From Actinomycetota bacterium (GTDB lineage: Bacteria; Actinomycetota; Acidimicrobiia; Acidimicrobiales; CADCSY01), in NCBI GenBank assembly GCA_019348495.1, contig JAHWJI010000005.1, positions 1 through 52,699 on the forward strand: a stretch of 52,699 bases of DNA. The letters run 5' to 3'. The notes under the pieces are model-generated. The model had not been told where the DNA came from, made no database searches, and saw only the letters and a list, made by a program, of their open reading frames with translations. Shown piece after piece: positions 33,000 through 41,346 of this stretch (position 1 is the stretch's first letter; every line of letters starts with the position of its first letter). The position numbers and the translations under genes are program-made.

Positions 33000-34307
33000 G
33001 TGGTGTGGCCCCTCGTGGTCGCCTTTGCGGCCGGTCTGTGGTCGATGGCCCCCGCCGGCGCCCAGGAGCCCCAGGGCCGATCGGGGACCCGGTCGTTCGT
33101 GAACGTGGTCCAGGTCACCGGCTACCTCGATCCGGTGATGACCGACTTCATCGACCGGGCCATCACCGAGAGCGAGCGCGACGGCGCCGAGGCGCTCATC
33201 CTCCAGCTCGACAGTCCCGGCTCGGTCCTGGCCCCCGCCGAGCTCGACGCCCTGGTGTTTCGCGTCGGCCACGCCGACGTCCCCATCGCCGTGTGGGTGG
33301 GCGAGAGCGGCGCCCAGGCCTTGGGTGGCGCCGCCAACGTCGTCCTGGCCGCCCCGTTGGCCGGCATGGCGCCCGAGTCCCGGCTGGGCCGGGCGTCGGC
33401 GCCGATCTTCGCCGAGCTGCCTCGAGCGGTGCGCAGCGGCACCGTCGGCCCCGAACAGGCGCAGGAGCTGGGCCTGGTCACGCTCAACCAGGAGGAGTCG
33501 GCCGTCTTGGGCAGCTTCCTCGCCGCCCTCGACGGGCGGGAGGTCGCCGGAGAGGCCCTGGAGACGGCCAGCTTCGAGGCGGTGGAGGCCGGCCCCCCCG
33601 AGGCCACCCTCACCGTCGACGCCCGGTTGGCCAAGCTCGACCTGGTGCCCCGGCTCATGCACACCGTGGCCAGCCCTCCGGTGGCCTATCTGTTGGTGTC
33701 GGTCGCCCTGGCCCTGCTGGTCTTCGAGCTCTTCACCGCCGGCGTGGGGGTGGCCGGGATGGTGGGTGCGCTCTGTGGCGTCCTGGGCGCCTACGGCCTG
33801 GCCGTGTTGCCCACCTCGCCCGTCGGCCTGGCCCTGCTGGCGCTGTCGGTCTTCGGCTTCGCCGTCGACGTGCAGACCGGGGCACCCCGGATCTGGACCG
33901 GGATCGCCGTGGTTGCCTATGCCGTGGGATCGTTGCTCCTCTTCGACGGGGTGGGCATCGGCTGGCTCCCCCTGGTGACCGGCGTGGTGGGCATGGTGTT
34001 GTTGATGCTGGCCGGTCTTCCCGCCACCGTGCGCAGCCGGTTCTCGACGCCCACCATCGGCCGGGAGTCCATGATCGGCGAGATGGGCGAGGCCATGGCC
34101 GAGACCGCCCCCGAGGGCGTGGTGCGGGTGCGCGAGGCGCTGTGGCCGGCTCGCACCAACCGAGCCACGCCGATCGCCGCCGGCCAACGGGTGCGGGTGA
34201 CAGGTATCGACGGGCTGGCCCTGGAGGTCGAGCCCGAGGAGGGCGGCGCCCGGGACTATCGGGAGCGCCGGCCTTCCCGAGGCGAGAAAGCCCGGGGCGA
34301 GGGATGA
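33000..34307 (+). CDS. NfeD-family membrane protein with degenerate ClpP-like domain
   Basis: 435 residues from GTG 33000 (or 33003), beginning with a signal peptide VVWPLVVAFAAGLWSMAPAGAQ. Residues ~30-210 are a ClpP-fold domain (VVQVTGYLDPVMTDFIDRAI, ALILQLDSPGSVLAPAELDAL, VWVGESGAQALGGAANVVLAA). The catalytic Ser of the A-S-A-G motif in active NfeD proteases is replaced (A-L-G-G-A). Four to five membrane helices occupy ~240-345, then a C-terminal OB-fold-like NfeD domain (GVVRVREALWPARTNRATPIAAGQRVRVTG). In the family it partners SPFH/stomatin proteins in membrane microdomains; none is seen here. Confidence 0.85.
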   Translation: MVWPLVVAFAAGLWSMAPAGAQEPQGRSGTRSFVNVVQVTGYLDPVMTDFIDRAITESERDGAEALILQLDSPGSVLAPAELDALVFRVGHADVPIAVWVGESGAQALGGAANVVLAAPLAGMAPESRLGRASAPIFAELPRAVRSGTVGPEQAQELGLVTLNQEESAVLGSFLAALDGREVAGEALETASFEAVEAGPPEATLTVDARLAKLDLVPRLMHTVASPPVAYLLVSVALALLVFELFTAGVGVAGMVGALCGVLGAYGLAVLPTSPVGLALLALSVFGFAVDVQTGAPRIWTGIAVVAYAVGSLLLFDGVGIGWLPLVTGVVGMVLLMLAGLPATVRSRFSTPTIGRESMIGEMGEAMAETAPEGVVRVREALWPARTNRATPIAAGQRVRVTGIDGLALEVEPEEGGARDYRERRPSRGEKARGEG

Positions 34308-34425
34308 TGCGAGGAGGGTGACCGGCAGGACGAGCACCCGCCGAGGTGACGGTGGCCCCGCCGCCACGGCCTTGTGGCCCGTTGACTGGCTTCGTTATGG
34401 TCGCTCGAGAGGCGATTGGAGGAAC

Positions 34426-34677
34426 ATGGCGACGGCACTGCGAACCAACGAGGCCTGGCAGACCCGGGCCGCCTGTCGGGGCCCCCACGCCTCGGTGTTC
34501 TTTCCTCCGTCCACTCCCGAGCCCAGCGACGTGCGGGCCGAGCGGGAGCAGCGGGCCAAGTCCATCTGCGCCCGGTGCCCGGTCCGCCGCCCCTGCCTCG
34601 ACTTCGCCGTGCGCACCAGGGAGGCCCACGGCATCTGGGGCGGCCTCACCGAGGTGGAACGCCACTCCCTGGTGTAG
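34426..34677 (+). CDS. WhiB-family iron-sulphur transcriptional regulator
   Basis: 83 residues from ATG 34426 with GGAGGAAC Shine-Dalgarno sequence. Four cysteines for a 4Fe-4S cluster: AACRGP (17), CARCPVRRPC (C-x2-C-x5-C), and the WhiB signature GIWGGLTEVER. The basic C-terminal tail seen in many WhiB proteins is nearly absent (ends RHSLV). By neighbourhood (Get3-like ATPase pair, PBP) it corresponds to the WhiB4 position of mycobacteria, a redox sensor. Convergent with selB, 13 bp away. Confidence 0.92.
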   Translation: MATALRTNEAWQTRAACRGPHASVFFPPSTPEPSDVRAEREQRAKSICARCPVRRPCLDFAVRTREAHGIWGGLTEVERHSLV

Positions 34678-34690
34678 CCCGAGCCGTCGC

Positions 34691-36472
34691 TCAGCGCTCG
34701 GCCGCCTGGGCCGGCAGCCTCGGCCCGGCGATGCGCAGATCACCCCGGCGGCGGGTGATGCCCCGCCCGTCGAGCAGGCCCAGCAGGGGCAGGAGGAACT
34801 TGCGGCTGGTGCCCAGCGCGTCGCGGATCTGGGCCACGGTGACGCCGTCGGGGTGGTCGGCGAGCAGGGGCACGAGGATCGCCGCGGCCTGGTCGACGGC
34901 GCCGGGGGAGAACCAGGTGCCGTCGCTCTCGGCCACCAGCCCCCGGCGCACCAGCTCCCGTAGCTCACCCCGGTCGACCCCCTCGGGCGCAGGCGGGGTG
35001 AAGGGGCTGGCTTCGAGCACGGCGAGGTAGGGGTGGTCGACCAGCGGGTCGACCGCATCGGGACGCCGGGCCCGTCCGGCGTCGATGACCACGTCGTCGA
35101 CGGTGGCCAGCACGGCCCGCTCCCTGGGGTCGAGGGAGGCCACGTCGAGCCCGAGCGGTCCGGCGGCGTCCACGGCCTCCTCCACGGCTTTCCTGGTCCG
35201 GGCCAGGGCCGACGGGTCGACCACCCACGGCCCGAGCTGTGGCCTCTGGGGCCGGCCGACCAGGCGCTCGAGCACCTCGGCCTCCACCCACCCCCGTTCG
35301 GCCACCACCCTGGACACCGAGCGATCGGGACGGGCCCGCGCCGCCGGCAGGGTCGGGTCGACGTCGAGCACCTCGCCGCCACCCACGGTCTCGGCCCGAC
35401 CCGTCTCCCGCAACACGAAGCGGTCGCCGGGAACGAGGGGCAGGGGGTCGGCCAGGTGGAGGCGGACCAGTCCGGCGTCTCCGGGGGCCAGGGCGGAGCC
35501 ACCCAGCACCCGCAGGCGCACCGGGCGCTCGCCCGAGCCCAGGTAGGCCACGTAGGCCCCCCGTCGGGACACCTCGTGGTCGAGCGAGTCGAGTACGGCC
35601 AGGCTGGCGTCGAGTCGGCGGGTGAGGTGCCACTGGCGGGGACGCACCAGGGCGTCGCCCCGCACCACGTCGTCGTGGCCGACGCCCACCACGTTGACCG
35701 CCACCCGTCGACCGGGGCCCACGGTGGGCAGGGACTCCTGGTGGCTCTGCAGGGCCCGGACCCGCACCTGGCGTTCGGCGGGTGCGACGACCAGCTCGTC
35801 GTCGACGGCCAGGCTGCCCCCGGTCAGCGTGCCGGTGAGCACCGTGCCCGAGCCCTTGGCCGCGAAGCTGCGGTCGATCCACAGCCGGGGCCGTCCCTCG
35901 TCGGCGGCGGTGGGGGTGGTCCCCAGGAGCCGGTCGAGCGCGGCCCGCAGGTCGTCCAGGCCGGCGCCGGTGGGTGCGTCGACCTCGACCACCTCGGCCC
36001 CCTCGAGGAACGTCCCCGCCAGGTGGTCGGCCACGTCCATGTTGGCCAGCTCACGGTGGTCGTCGTCGACGATGCCCACCTTGGTGAGCGCCACCAGGCC
36101 ATGGCTGACGCCGAGGAGCTCGAGGATGCGCAGGTGCTCCTCGGACTGGGGCTTCCAGCCCTCGGTGGCGGCCACCACGAACAAGCAGGCGTCGACCGCC
36201 CCCACCCCGGCCAGCATGTTCTTGATGAAGCGGATGTGGCCGGGGACGTCGACGAAGGCCAGGCCCCGGCCCGAGGGCAGGGTGGCCCAGGCGAAGCCCA
36301 GGTCGATGGTGAGCCCCCGGGCCTTCTCCTCGCCGAAGCGGTCGGGATCGATGCCGGTGAGGGCGTGGACCAGGGTGGACTTGCCGTGGTCGACGTGGCC
36401 GGCGGTGGCCACGACGTGCATCTGGCGCGTCGTCCCGTCCGCCGGCCCGGGACTCGCAGGCGGCGCGGTCAC
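34691..36472 (-). CDS. selB: Selenocysteine-specific elongation factor SelB
   Basis: 593 residues from GTG 36472, which overlaps the selA stop (GTGA); ATG 36421 gives 576 residues and the textbook N-terminus MHVVATAGHVDHGKSTLV, so either start is possible. G1 AGHVDHGKST, G2/G3 EKARGLTIDLGFAW and DVPGHIRFI, G4 LTKVGIVD. EF-Tu-like domains 2-3 follow, then winged-helix repeats that bind the SECIS hairpin (ending VAQIRDALGTSRKFLLPLLGLLDGRGITRRRGDLR). It delivers Sec-tRNA to in-frame UGA codons. Confidence 0.94.
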   Translation of the reverse strand: MTAPPASPGPADGTTRQMHVVATAGHVDHGKSTLVHALTGIDPDRFGEEKARGLTIDLGFAWATLPSGRGLAFVDVPGHIRFIKNMLAGVGAVDACLFVVAATEGWKPQSEEHLRILELLGVSHGLVALTKVGIVDDDHRELANMDVADHLAGTFLEGAEVVEVDAPTGAGLDDLRAALDRLLGTTPTAADEGRPRLWIDRSFAAKGSGTVLTGTLTGGSLAVDDELVVAPAERQVRVRALQSHQESLPTVGPGRRVAVNVVGVGHDDVVRGDALVRPRQWHLTRRLDASLAVLDSLDHEVSRRGAYVAYLGSGERPVRLRVLGGSALAPGDAGLVRLHLADPLPLVPGDRFVLRETGRAETVGGGEVLDVDPTLPAARARPDRSVSRVVAERGWVEAEVLERLVGRPQRPQLGPWVVDPSALARTRKAVEEAVDAAGPLGLDVASLDPRERAVLATVDDVVIDAGRARRPDAVDPLVDHPYLAVLEASPFTPPAPEGVDRGELRELVRRGLVAESDGTWFSPGAVDQAAAILVPLLADHPDGVTVAQIRDALGTSRKFLLPLLGLLDGRGITRRRGDLRIAGPRLPAQAAER

Positions 36473-37743
36473 GCCGGTGTCGCCGCCAGCTCGGACAGGG
36501 CCCGGGCCAGGCCGGCGTCGTCGGGCGGATCGACGGTGCGCAGGTCGCACACCGTCACGCCGTCGACCACCCGGGCCACCACCGGCGGCGTGCGGGCCCG
36601 CAGGGCGGCGCTGTGGTCGCCGTCGACGGCCACGCCGGCCGAGGGGATCTCCACACCCGGCAACGTCCCCCCGCCGGTCACCGAGGCACAGGCGACGGGA
36701 CGGCCGACGCCGAGGGCGCGGGCCCGGGTCTCCAGGGCGGCGACGGGCAGGGTGGCCATGCGCCAGAAGCCGATGGCCGCGCCCTCGCGGCGCAGGTAGG
36801 CGAGGGCCACGTCCTGGAGGGCGCCCAGCACCAGGCCGCCGGGGCGCAGCGCCCGGGCCAGGGGGTGCGACGTGCAGGCCGCCACCAGCTCGGCCCGCCC
36901 GGCGATGACCCCGGCCTGGGGGCCGCCCAGCAGCTTGTCGCCCGAGAAGGTGACGAGGTCGGCGCCGGCGGCCAGGGTCTGGCGGGCGGCGGGCTCGTCG
37001 CCCAGCCACGACGGTGGGCCGCCGGGCAGCCAGGGGGTTGCGGCGTCGAGCAGGCCCGAGCCGATGTCGGCCACCACGGGCGGCCCCAGGCCGGCCAGGG
37101 CGGCGACGCCCACGTCCTCGGTGAAGCCGGTGATGCGGTAGTTGGAGGCGTGCACCTTGAGCACGAGGCCGACGTCGGCGCCCGGGGCCTGCACGGCGCC
37201 GGCGTAGTCGCCCAGGCGGGTGCGGTTGGTGGTGCCCACCTCCACCAGCCGGGCGCCCGACTGGGCCAGCACCTCGGGGATGCGAAAGCCCCCGCCGATC
37301 TCCACCAGCTCACCCCGGCTGACCACCACGTCGCGGCCACCGGCCAGGGCGGCCAACACCAGCACCACGGCGGCGGCGCAGTTGTTGACCACCAGCGCCC
37401 GCTCGGCCCCGCACGCCCGGGCCAGCAGGGGCCCGGCCCGGTCCTGGCGCGAGCCCCGGCGGCCGTCGCCGAGGTCGAGCTCGAGGTTGGAGTAGCGGCC
37501 TCCCGGCGAGGCCACCGCGATGGGCGCCCGTCCCAGGTTGGTGTGCAACAGGACCCCGGTGGCGTTGATCACCGGCTGCAGCAGGGCGCGACCAGCCGCC
37601 TCCGCCCGGGCGGGGGCCGACATCGGGTCCCCCTCGGCGATGGCTTCCCGCGCCACCTCCACCAGCACGGGGTGGGGGAGCCCGGTGCCCGCCAGCGATC
37701 GCGCCAGGGCGTCGACCGAGGGCGGACGGGCGGTGTCGGGCAC
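36469..37743 (-). CDS. selA: L-seryl-tRNA(Sec) selenium transferase
   Basis: 424 residues from GTG 37743. PLP enzyme that converts Ser-tRNA(Sec) to Sec-tRNA(Sec) with selenophosphate. N-terminal domain PPSVDALARSLAGTGLPHP and ATGVLLHTNLGRAPI; PLP pocket VVNNCAAAVVLVLAALAGGRDVVVSRGELVEIGG; cofactor Lys in VTFSGDKLLGGPQAG near residue 269. Translationally coupled to selB. Neither selD nor the tRNA-Sec gene is visible in this window. Confidence 0.95.
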   Translation of the reverse strand: MPDTARPPSVDALARSLAGTGLPHPVLVEVAREAIAEGDPMSAPARAEAAGRALLQPVINATGVLLHTNLGRAPIAVASPGGRYSNLELDLGDGRRGSRQDRAGPLLARACGAERALVVNNCAAAVVLVLAALAGGRDVVVSRGELVEIGGGFRIPEVLAQSGARLVEVGTTNRTRLGDYAGAVQAPGADVGLVLKVHASNYRITGFTEDVGVAALAGLGPPVVADIGSGLLDAATPWLPGGPPSWLGDEPAARQTLAAGADLVTFSGDKLLGGPQAGVIAGRAELVAACTSHPLARALRPGGLVLGALQDVALAYLRREGAAIGFWRMATLPVAALETRARALGVGRPVACASVTGGGTLPGVEIPSAGVAVDGDHSAALRARTPPVVARVVDGVTVCDLRTVDPPDDAGLARALSELAATPA

Positions 37744-37832
37744 GCCCCCATACTGCCGGAGGGGCCGGCTCGCGTTGATTCGGCCTACCGGCAGGTCGAG
37801 TTTTACGGGATCGAGCCGGCCTGCACCCAGGG

Positions 37833-37988
37833 GTCGAGGTCGACTTCGACTCGAGGGGGATCGACTCGTGGGCGGTGCTGGCCTGGCTCGACGACGACCA
37901 GCCTGCCTCGAACCACGTGGAGGAGGCCATGGACGACCAGCCACCGTCGGGTGGCCTCCCGTGCCTGGTGCAGGATCTGCGCTCTTGA
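37833..37988 (+). pseudogene. Remnant of a PIN-domain toxin gene
   Basis: In one frame the stretch reads VEVDFDSRGIDSWAVLAWLD then DDQPASNHVEEAMDDQPPSG, ending at a TGA at 37986-37988. D-S-W-A-V-L-A-W-L is the characteristic N-terminus of VapC-type PIN toxins. Only about the first 35 residues are recognisable, there is no clear start codon and no antitoxin gene, so this is a truncated relic in the selA-PBP gap. Confidence 0.45.
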
Positions 37989-38019
37989 CCTCTGCGGTGC
38001 CCAGGTCCGGACCCCTCCT

Positions 38020-38025
38020 TACACT
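38020..38025 (+). promoter_or_regulatory. -10 box of the PBP gene
   Basis: TACACT, 9 nt before ATG 38035; no Shine-Dalgarno sequence between. Confidence 0.35.
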
Positions 38026-38034
38026 CGACCCGGC

Positions 38035-40239
38035 ATGCGCGTGCTGGGCCGCTCGGTCGTCCTCGTCGTCGTCACCGCCGTGGTGGTCCCCCTGCTCGCC
38101 GCGGGCACGGTGTTGGCCGCGCTGGTGTTCCTGCCCCTGCCCGCCTCCCTCCCGCCCGCCAAGCCCGGGGTCGAGGCCCTCGTCAGCCGGATCTACGACA
38201 TCAACGGCAACGAGATGGGCGTGTTCCGCCAGTTCGACAGCTCCAAGCCGGTGCGGCGGGGCGACATCCCCGAGGTGTTGAAGCAGGCCGTGATCGCCTC
38301 CGAGGACCGTCGCTTCTACCAGCACAGCGGCGTCGACCTGCGGGGGACGGCCCGGGCCCTGTGGGCCGACATCCGCAACCAGGAGGTGGTCCAGGGCGGC
38401 TCCACCATCACCCAGCAATACGTCAAGGGCGCTTACGTCGGCGGCGAGCGCAGCCTCTCCCGCAAGGTGCGCGAGGCCGTTCTGGCCAGCCAGCTCGATC
38501 GCCAGGTGGACAAGGACGAGATCCTGTTCCGTTACCTGGAGCGCATCTACCTGGGCGAGGGCGCCTACGGGGTGGGGGCCGCGGCCGAGACCTACTTCCG
38601 CAAGGCGGTGTCCGACCTCAACCTCTCGGAAGCGGCGCTGCTGGCCGGGCTCATCCCCGCCCCGAGCCGCTACGAGCCGCGTGGCGACCCTGCTCAGGCC
38701 GAAGAGCGGCGCCTGCTCGTCCTCGACGCCATGCTCGGCGAGGGCATGATCACGCCCGAGGAGCACGCCGAGGCGGCGGCCCAGCCGGTGTGGCTGGCCG
38801 CGGCGGGTGCGACCCCGCCCGAGGGCGGGGCCACCGTGGTCCACCCCCGGGAGCAGGCTGAGACGGCCTACCCCTACTTCGTCGACTACCTCCAGCGCTA
38901 CCTCTCGGACCGCTATGGCGAGGACGCCGTCTACCAACGGGGGCTGCGGATCTACACCACCCTGGATCCCCGGATGCAGGCCGAAGCGGAGCGGTCGGTG
39001 GCTGAGACCCTGTCGGGCACCGAGCCACCGCTGGAGATGTCGCTCGTGTCCGTCGAGCCCCTGACCGGCTTCGTCAAGGCCCTGGTGGGTGGGCGCGACT
39101 TCGCCTCGTCCCGGGTGAACCTGGCCCTGGGCCCGGCCGGTGGCGGCAGCGGGCGCCAACCGGGCTCGGCGTTCAAGCCCTTCGTGCTGGCCCAGGCGTT
39201 CGAAGAGGGCATTGCCCCGACCCGCAGCTACTCGGGCGCCAGCCCCATGGTCGTCGGCGACAAGTCGTTCTCGAACTTCGGGGGTTCCTCCTACGGCCGG
39301 GTCGACCTGCGCACGGCCACCCGCCAGTCGATCAACACCGCCTACGTGCAGCTCCTCCAGGATGTGGGCGTGCCTGAGACGATGGACCTGGCCCGGCGCA
39401 TGGGCGTGTCCACCTCGAACTACCAGGAGGGCGTGCACGGACTGTCCATCGCCTTGGGTTCGCTCGACGTGGCCCCGATCGACATGGCCTCGTCCTTCGG
39501 GGTGTTCGCCGCCCGGGGGGAGCGGGCCGAGCCCACGCCGGTGGTCCGTGTCCTCGACGCCGAGGGCAAGGTGTTGGAGGACAACGCCGAGGCCGAGCGC
39601 ACCCGGGTCCTCGAGGAGATCAGCGCCGACAACGTCAACCAGATCCTCCAGGGCGTGCTCCAAGCCGGAGGCACCGCCGGTGACAACGGGCTCGACCGCC
39701 CGGCGGCGGGCAAGACCGGCACCGCCCAGGACAACGGCAACGCCTGGTTCGTGGGTTACACCCCGACGCTGTCGACGTCGGTGTGGATGGGCTACTCCGA
39801 CGCCCCCCGCCCCCTCGTGGGCATCAAGGGGGTCCGGGCGGTCACCGGAGGGAGCCTGCCCGCGGAGACCTGGGAGTCCTTCATGCGGGGGGCGCTGGCC
39901 GACGTGCCCGTGACCGACTTCACCGAGCCCGCCCCCATCACCGACCTGGCCGACATCCTGCGCCGGCGCTCCCGGGGAGGCTTCGACGTCCGATCCCTCA
40001 AGGAGGCCGAGGGGACCAGCCCCGGCGTCTACGTGGAGGAGCTCCCGGCGCCGGCGGTGGAGGCGCCCACGGCCACCACGGCGCCCACGACCACCACCAC
40101 GACGGTCCAGGGCCGGGACGACGACGACCCGGGTTCGCTCTTCGAGCGGAGGTTCCCCGGTCAGCGTCGGGACGACGACGACGACACGGACCGCGATCGC
40201 ACGCGGGAAGCTGGCCCGAACCCCCCGGGCTCGGACTGA
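38035..40239 (+). CDS. Class A bifunctional penicillin-binding protein (PonA type)
   Basis: 734 residues. N-terminal membrane anchor (VLVVVTAVVVPLLAAGTVLAALVFL). Glycosyltransferase domain (~45-220) with catalytic Glu in ASEDRRFYQHSGVD (~90), GGSTITQQYVKG and the RKVREAVLASQLD motif. Transpeptidase domain: nucleophile in SAFKP (~378), second motif S-I-N (RQSINTAYVQ), third motif KTGT (~559). It polymerises and crosslinks peptidoglycan. A disordered C-terminal tail holds a Thr run and an Asp run. Position near WhiB and the ATPase pair matches the PonA2 context. No PASTA domain. Confidence 0.95.
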   Translation: MRVLGRSVVLVVVTAVVVPLLAAGTVLAALVFLPLPASLPPAKPGVEALVSRIYDINGNEMGVFRQFDSSKPVRRGDIPEVLKQAVIASEDRRFYQHSGVDLRGTARALWADIRNQEVVQGGSTITQQYVKGAYVGGERSLSRKVREAVLASQLDRQVDKDEILFRYLERIYLGEGAYGVGAAAETYFRKAVSDLNLSEAALLAGLIPAPSRYEPRGDPAQAEERRLLVLDAMLGEGMITPEEHAEAAAQPVWLAAAGATPPEGGATVVHPREQAETAYPYFVDYLQRYLSDRYGEDAVYQRGLRIYTTLDPRMQAEAERSVAETLSGTEPPLEMSLVSVEPLTGFVKALVGGRDFASSRVNLALGPAGGGSGRQPGSAFKPFVLAQAFEEGIAPTRSYSGASPMVVGDKSFSNFGGSSYGRVDLRTATRQSINTAYVQLLQDVGVPETMDLARRMGVSTSNYQEGVHGLSIALGSLDVAPIDMASSFGVFAARGERAEPTPVVRVLDAEGKVLEDNAEAERTRVLEEISADNVNQILQGVLQAGGTAGDNGLDRPAAGKTGTAQDNGNAWFVGYTPTLSTSVWMGYSDAPRPLVGIKGVRAVTGGSLPAETWESFMRGALADVPVTDFTEPAPITDLADILRRRSRGGFDVRSLKEAEGTSPGVYVEELPAPAVEAPTATTAPTTTTTTVQGRDDDDPGSLFERRFPGQRRDDDDDTDRDRTREAGPNPPGSD

Positions 40240-40351
40240 CTCGCGCTCGAACCTGGGTCGGGCCGGTGGCGCCCTCCCGCCACCGCCATCCGACGCCGAT
40301 CACCCTCTGGTGACCGATGTACGACGGACATGCCGCTCGGTCCCCGCCGGA

Positions 40352-41266
40352 CTACCCGCCGACCCCCTCGGCCTGGCCCCGGTCGTCGGGGCAGACCAGC
40401 AGCTCGACACAGGCGTCGCCGATGGCGGGGGCGAAGAACACGTCGTCGGGAGCGAAGCCCAGGGGGGCGTAGGTCCGGGAGCTGACAGCCACCACCTCGC
40501 CGCTGGCGTTGACCAGCGGTGCCCCCTGGAACTGCACGCCGACGGGAGTGTCGTGTTGGATGCCGGCCGCGCTCACGTCACCCACCAGGCCCTGGCTGGC
40601 CGATCCTCCCGCCGCACCCAGGCCCGAGACGGAGAACACGCGCTCGCCCGTGCGGGTGCCGCCGGCCCAGACCAGGCGCTCCATGCCACCGCGGGGGATC
40701 GACAGCAGGGCCAGGTCGCGGCCCTCCTCCCAGCTCACCAGGGTGGCGATCAGCTCCTCATCGCCCTGGCGCACCCGGACCTCGGGGCCGGGCGCCCGGG
40801 TGGCGGCCCGGATCGTCGCGAAGGACGTGATCAGGAAGCTCTGCTCGGCGTCGGAGAACACCACGAAGGCGCTGCCCACCGAAGGGGCGCCGTCCTCGTC
40901 GAGAGTGGTGACGAAGAACGTCGAGGGTGACACCCGCTCGACGAGCTGCTCCAGGGTGTCGCCCGTGGCACCCAGTCGCTGGAGGGGCTCCAGCTCGGCC
41001 CGCACCGCGGCCTTGGCCTCCTCCTGTTCGGTGTCGATGATCTTCACCGCGGTGTCGAGGCGCTCGTCGAAGGTGGAGGCATACTCCACCCCCCGGTCGA
41101 GGCGGTAGGCGTAGTAGGCGTAGAGCACGGCGCCGCTGAAGGCGGCGCCCAGCGAGGCAGCCAGGATCAGCGCGCTGATGCCCAGCACCGAGCGGGGGAG
41201 CAGTCGGCCCTGCCAGTCAGCCGGAGGCGGACGATGCCGAGGGTGGCCGGAGGCCTCGGAGGACAT
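40352..41266 (-). CDS. Membrane-anchored trypsin-fold protein lacking the catalytic triad
   Basis: 304 residues from ATG 41266. Cytoplasmic Pro/Arg-rich N-terminus, one membrane helix (VLGISALILAASLGAAFSGAVLYAYYA, ~28-54), a coiled segment, then an HtrA-like trypsin fold (FFVTTLDEDGAPSVGSAFVV, LITSFATIRAATRAPGPEVRV, GRDLALLSIPRGGMERLVW). The His position is SFATI and the Ser loop reads QFQGAPLVNASGEVVAV instead of GNSGGPLV, so only the Asp (GRDLALL) survives. Probably a non-catalytic sensor or binding protein. It lies convergent to the PBP gene. TACCCT box 8 nt before the start. Confidence 0.78.
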   Translation of the reverse strand: MSSEASGHPRHRPPPADWQGRLLPRSVLGISALILAASLGAAFSGAVLYAYYAYRLDRGVEYASTFDERLDTAVKIIDTEQEEAKAAVRAELEPLQRLGATGDTLEQLVERVSPSTFFVTTLDEDGAPSVGSAFVVFSDAEQSFLITSFATIRAATRAPGPEVRVRQGDEELIATLVSWEEGRDLALLSIPRGGMERLVWAGGTRTGERVFSVSGLGAAGGSASQGLVGDVSAAGIQHDTPVGVQFQGAPLVNASGEVVAVSSRTYAPLGFAPDDVFFAPAIGDACVELLVCPDDRGQAEGVGG

Positions 41267-41274
41267 AGCCCGGC

Positions 41275-41280
41275 AGGGTA
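41275..41280 (-). promoter_or_regulatory. -10 box of the trypsin-fold gene
   Basis: TACCCT on the minus strand, 8 nt before ATG 41266. Confidence 0.35.
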
Positions 41281-41332
41281 GTGGCGGGGCCATGACCGCC
41301 CAGGGCGGGGCGAGAGGGTCTGAGGGCCTGGG

Positions 41333-41338
41333 TAGCCT
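41333..41338 (+). promoter_or_regulatory. -10 box of fxsA
   Basis: TAGCCT, 8 nt before GTG 41347; no Shine-Dalgarno sequence. Confidence 0.35.
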
Positions 41339-41346
41339 GGCCGGCG

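Noticed and set aside
37744-38034. Search for the tRNA-Sec gene next to selA
   Set aside because: No cloverleaf with anticodon TCA or the long acceptor/variable arm could be found here or in the other gaps checked by eye.
40060-40239. Thr-rich and Asp-rich simple repeats at the end of the PBP gene
   Set aside because: They encode the disordered C-terminal tail of the protein; no sign of an independent repeat element.
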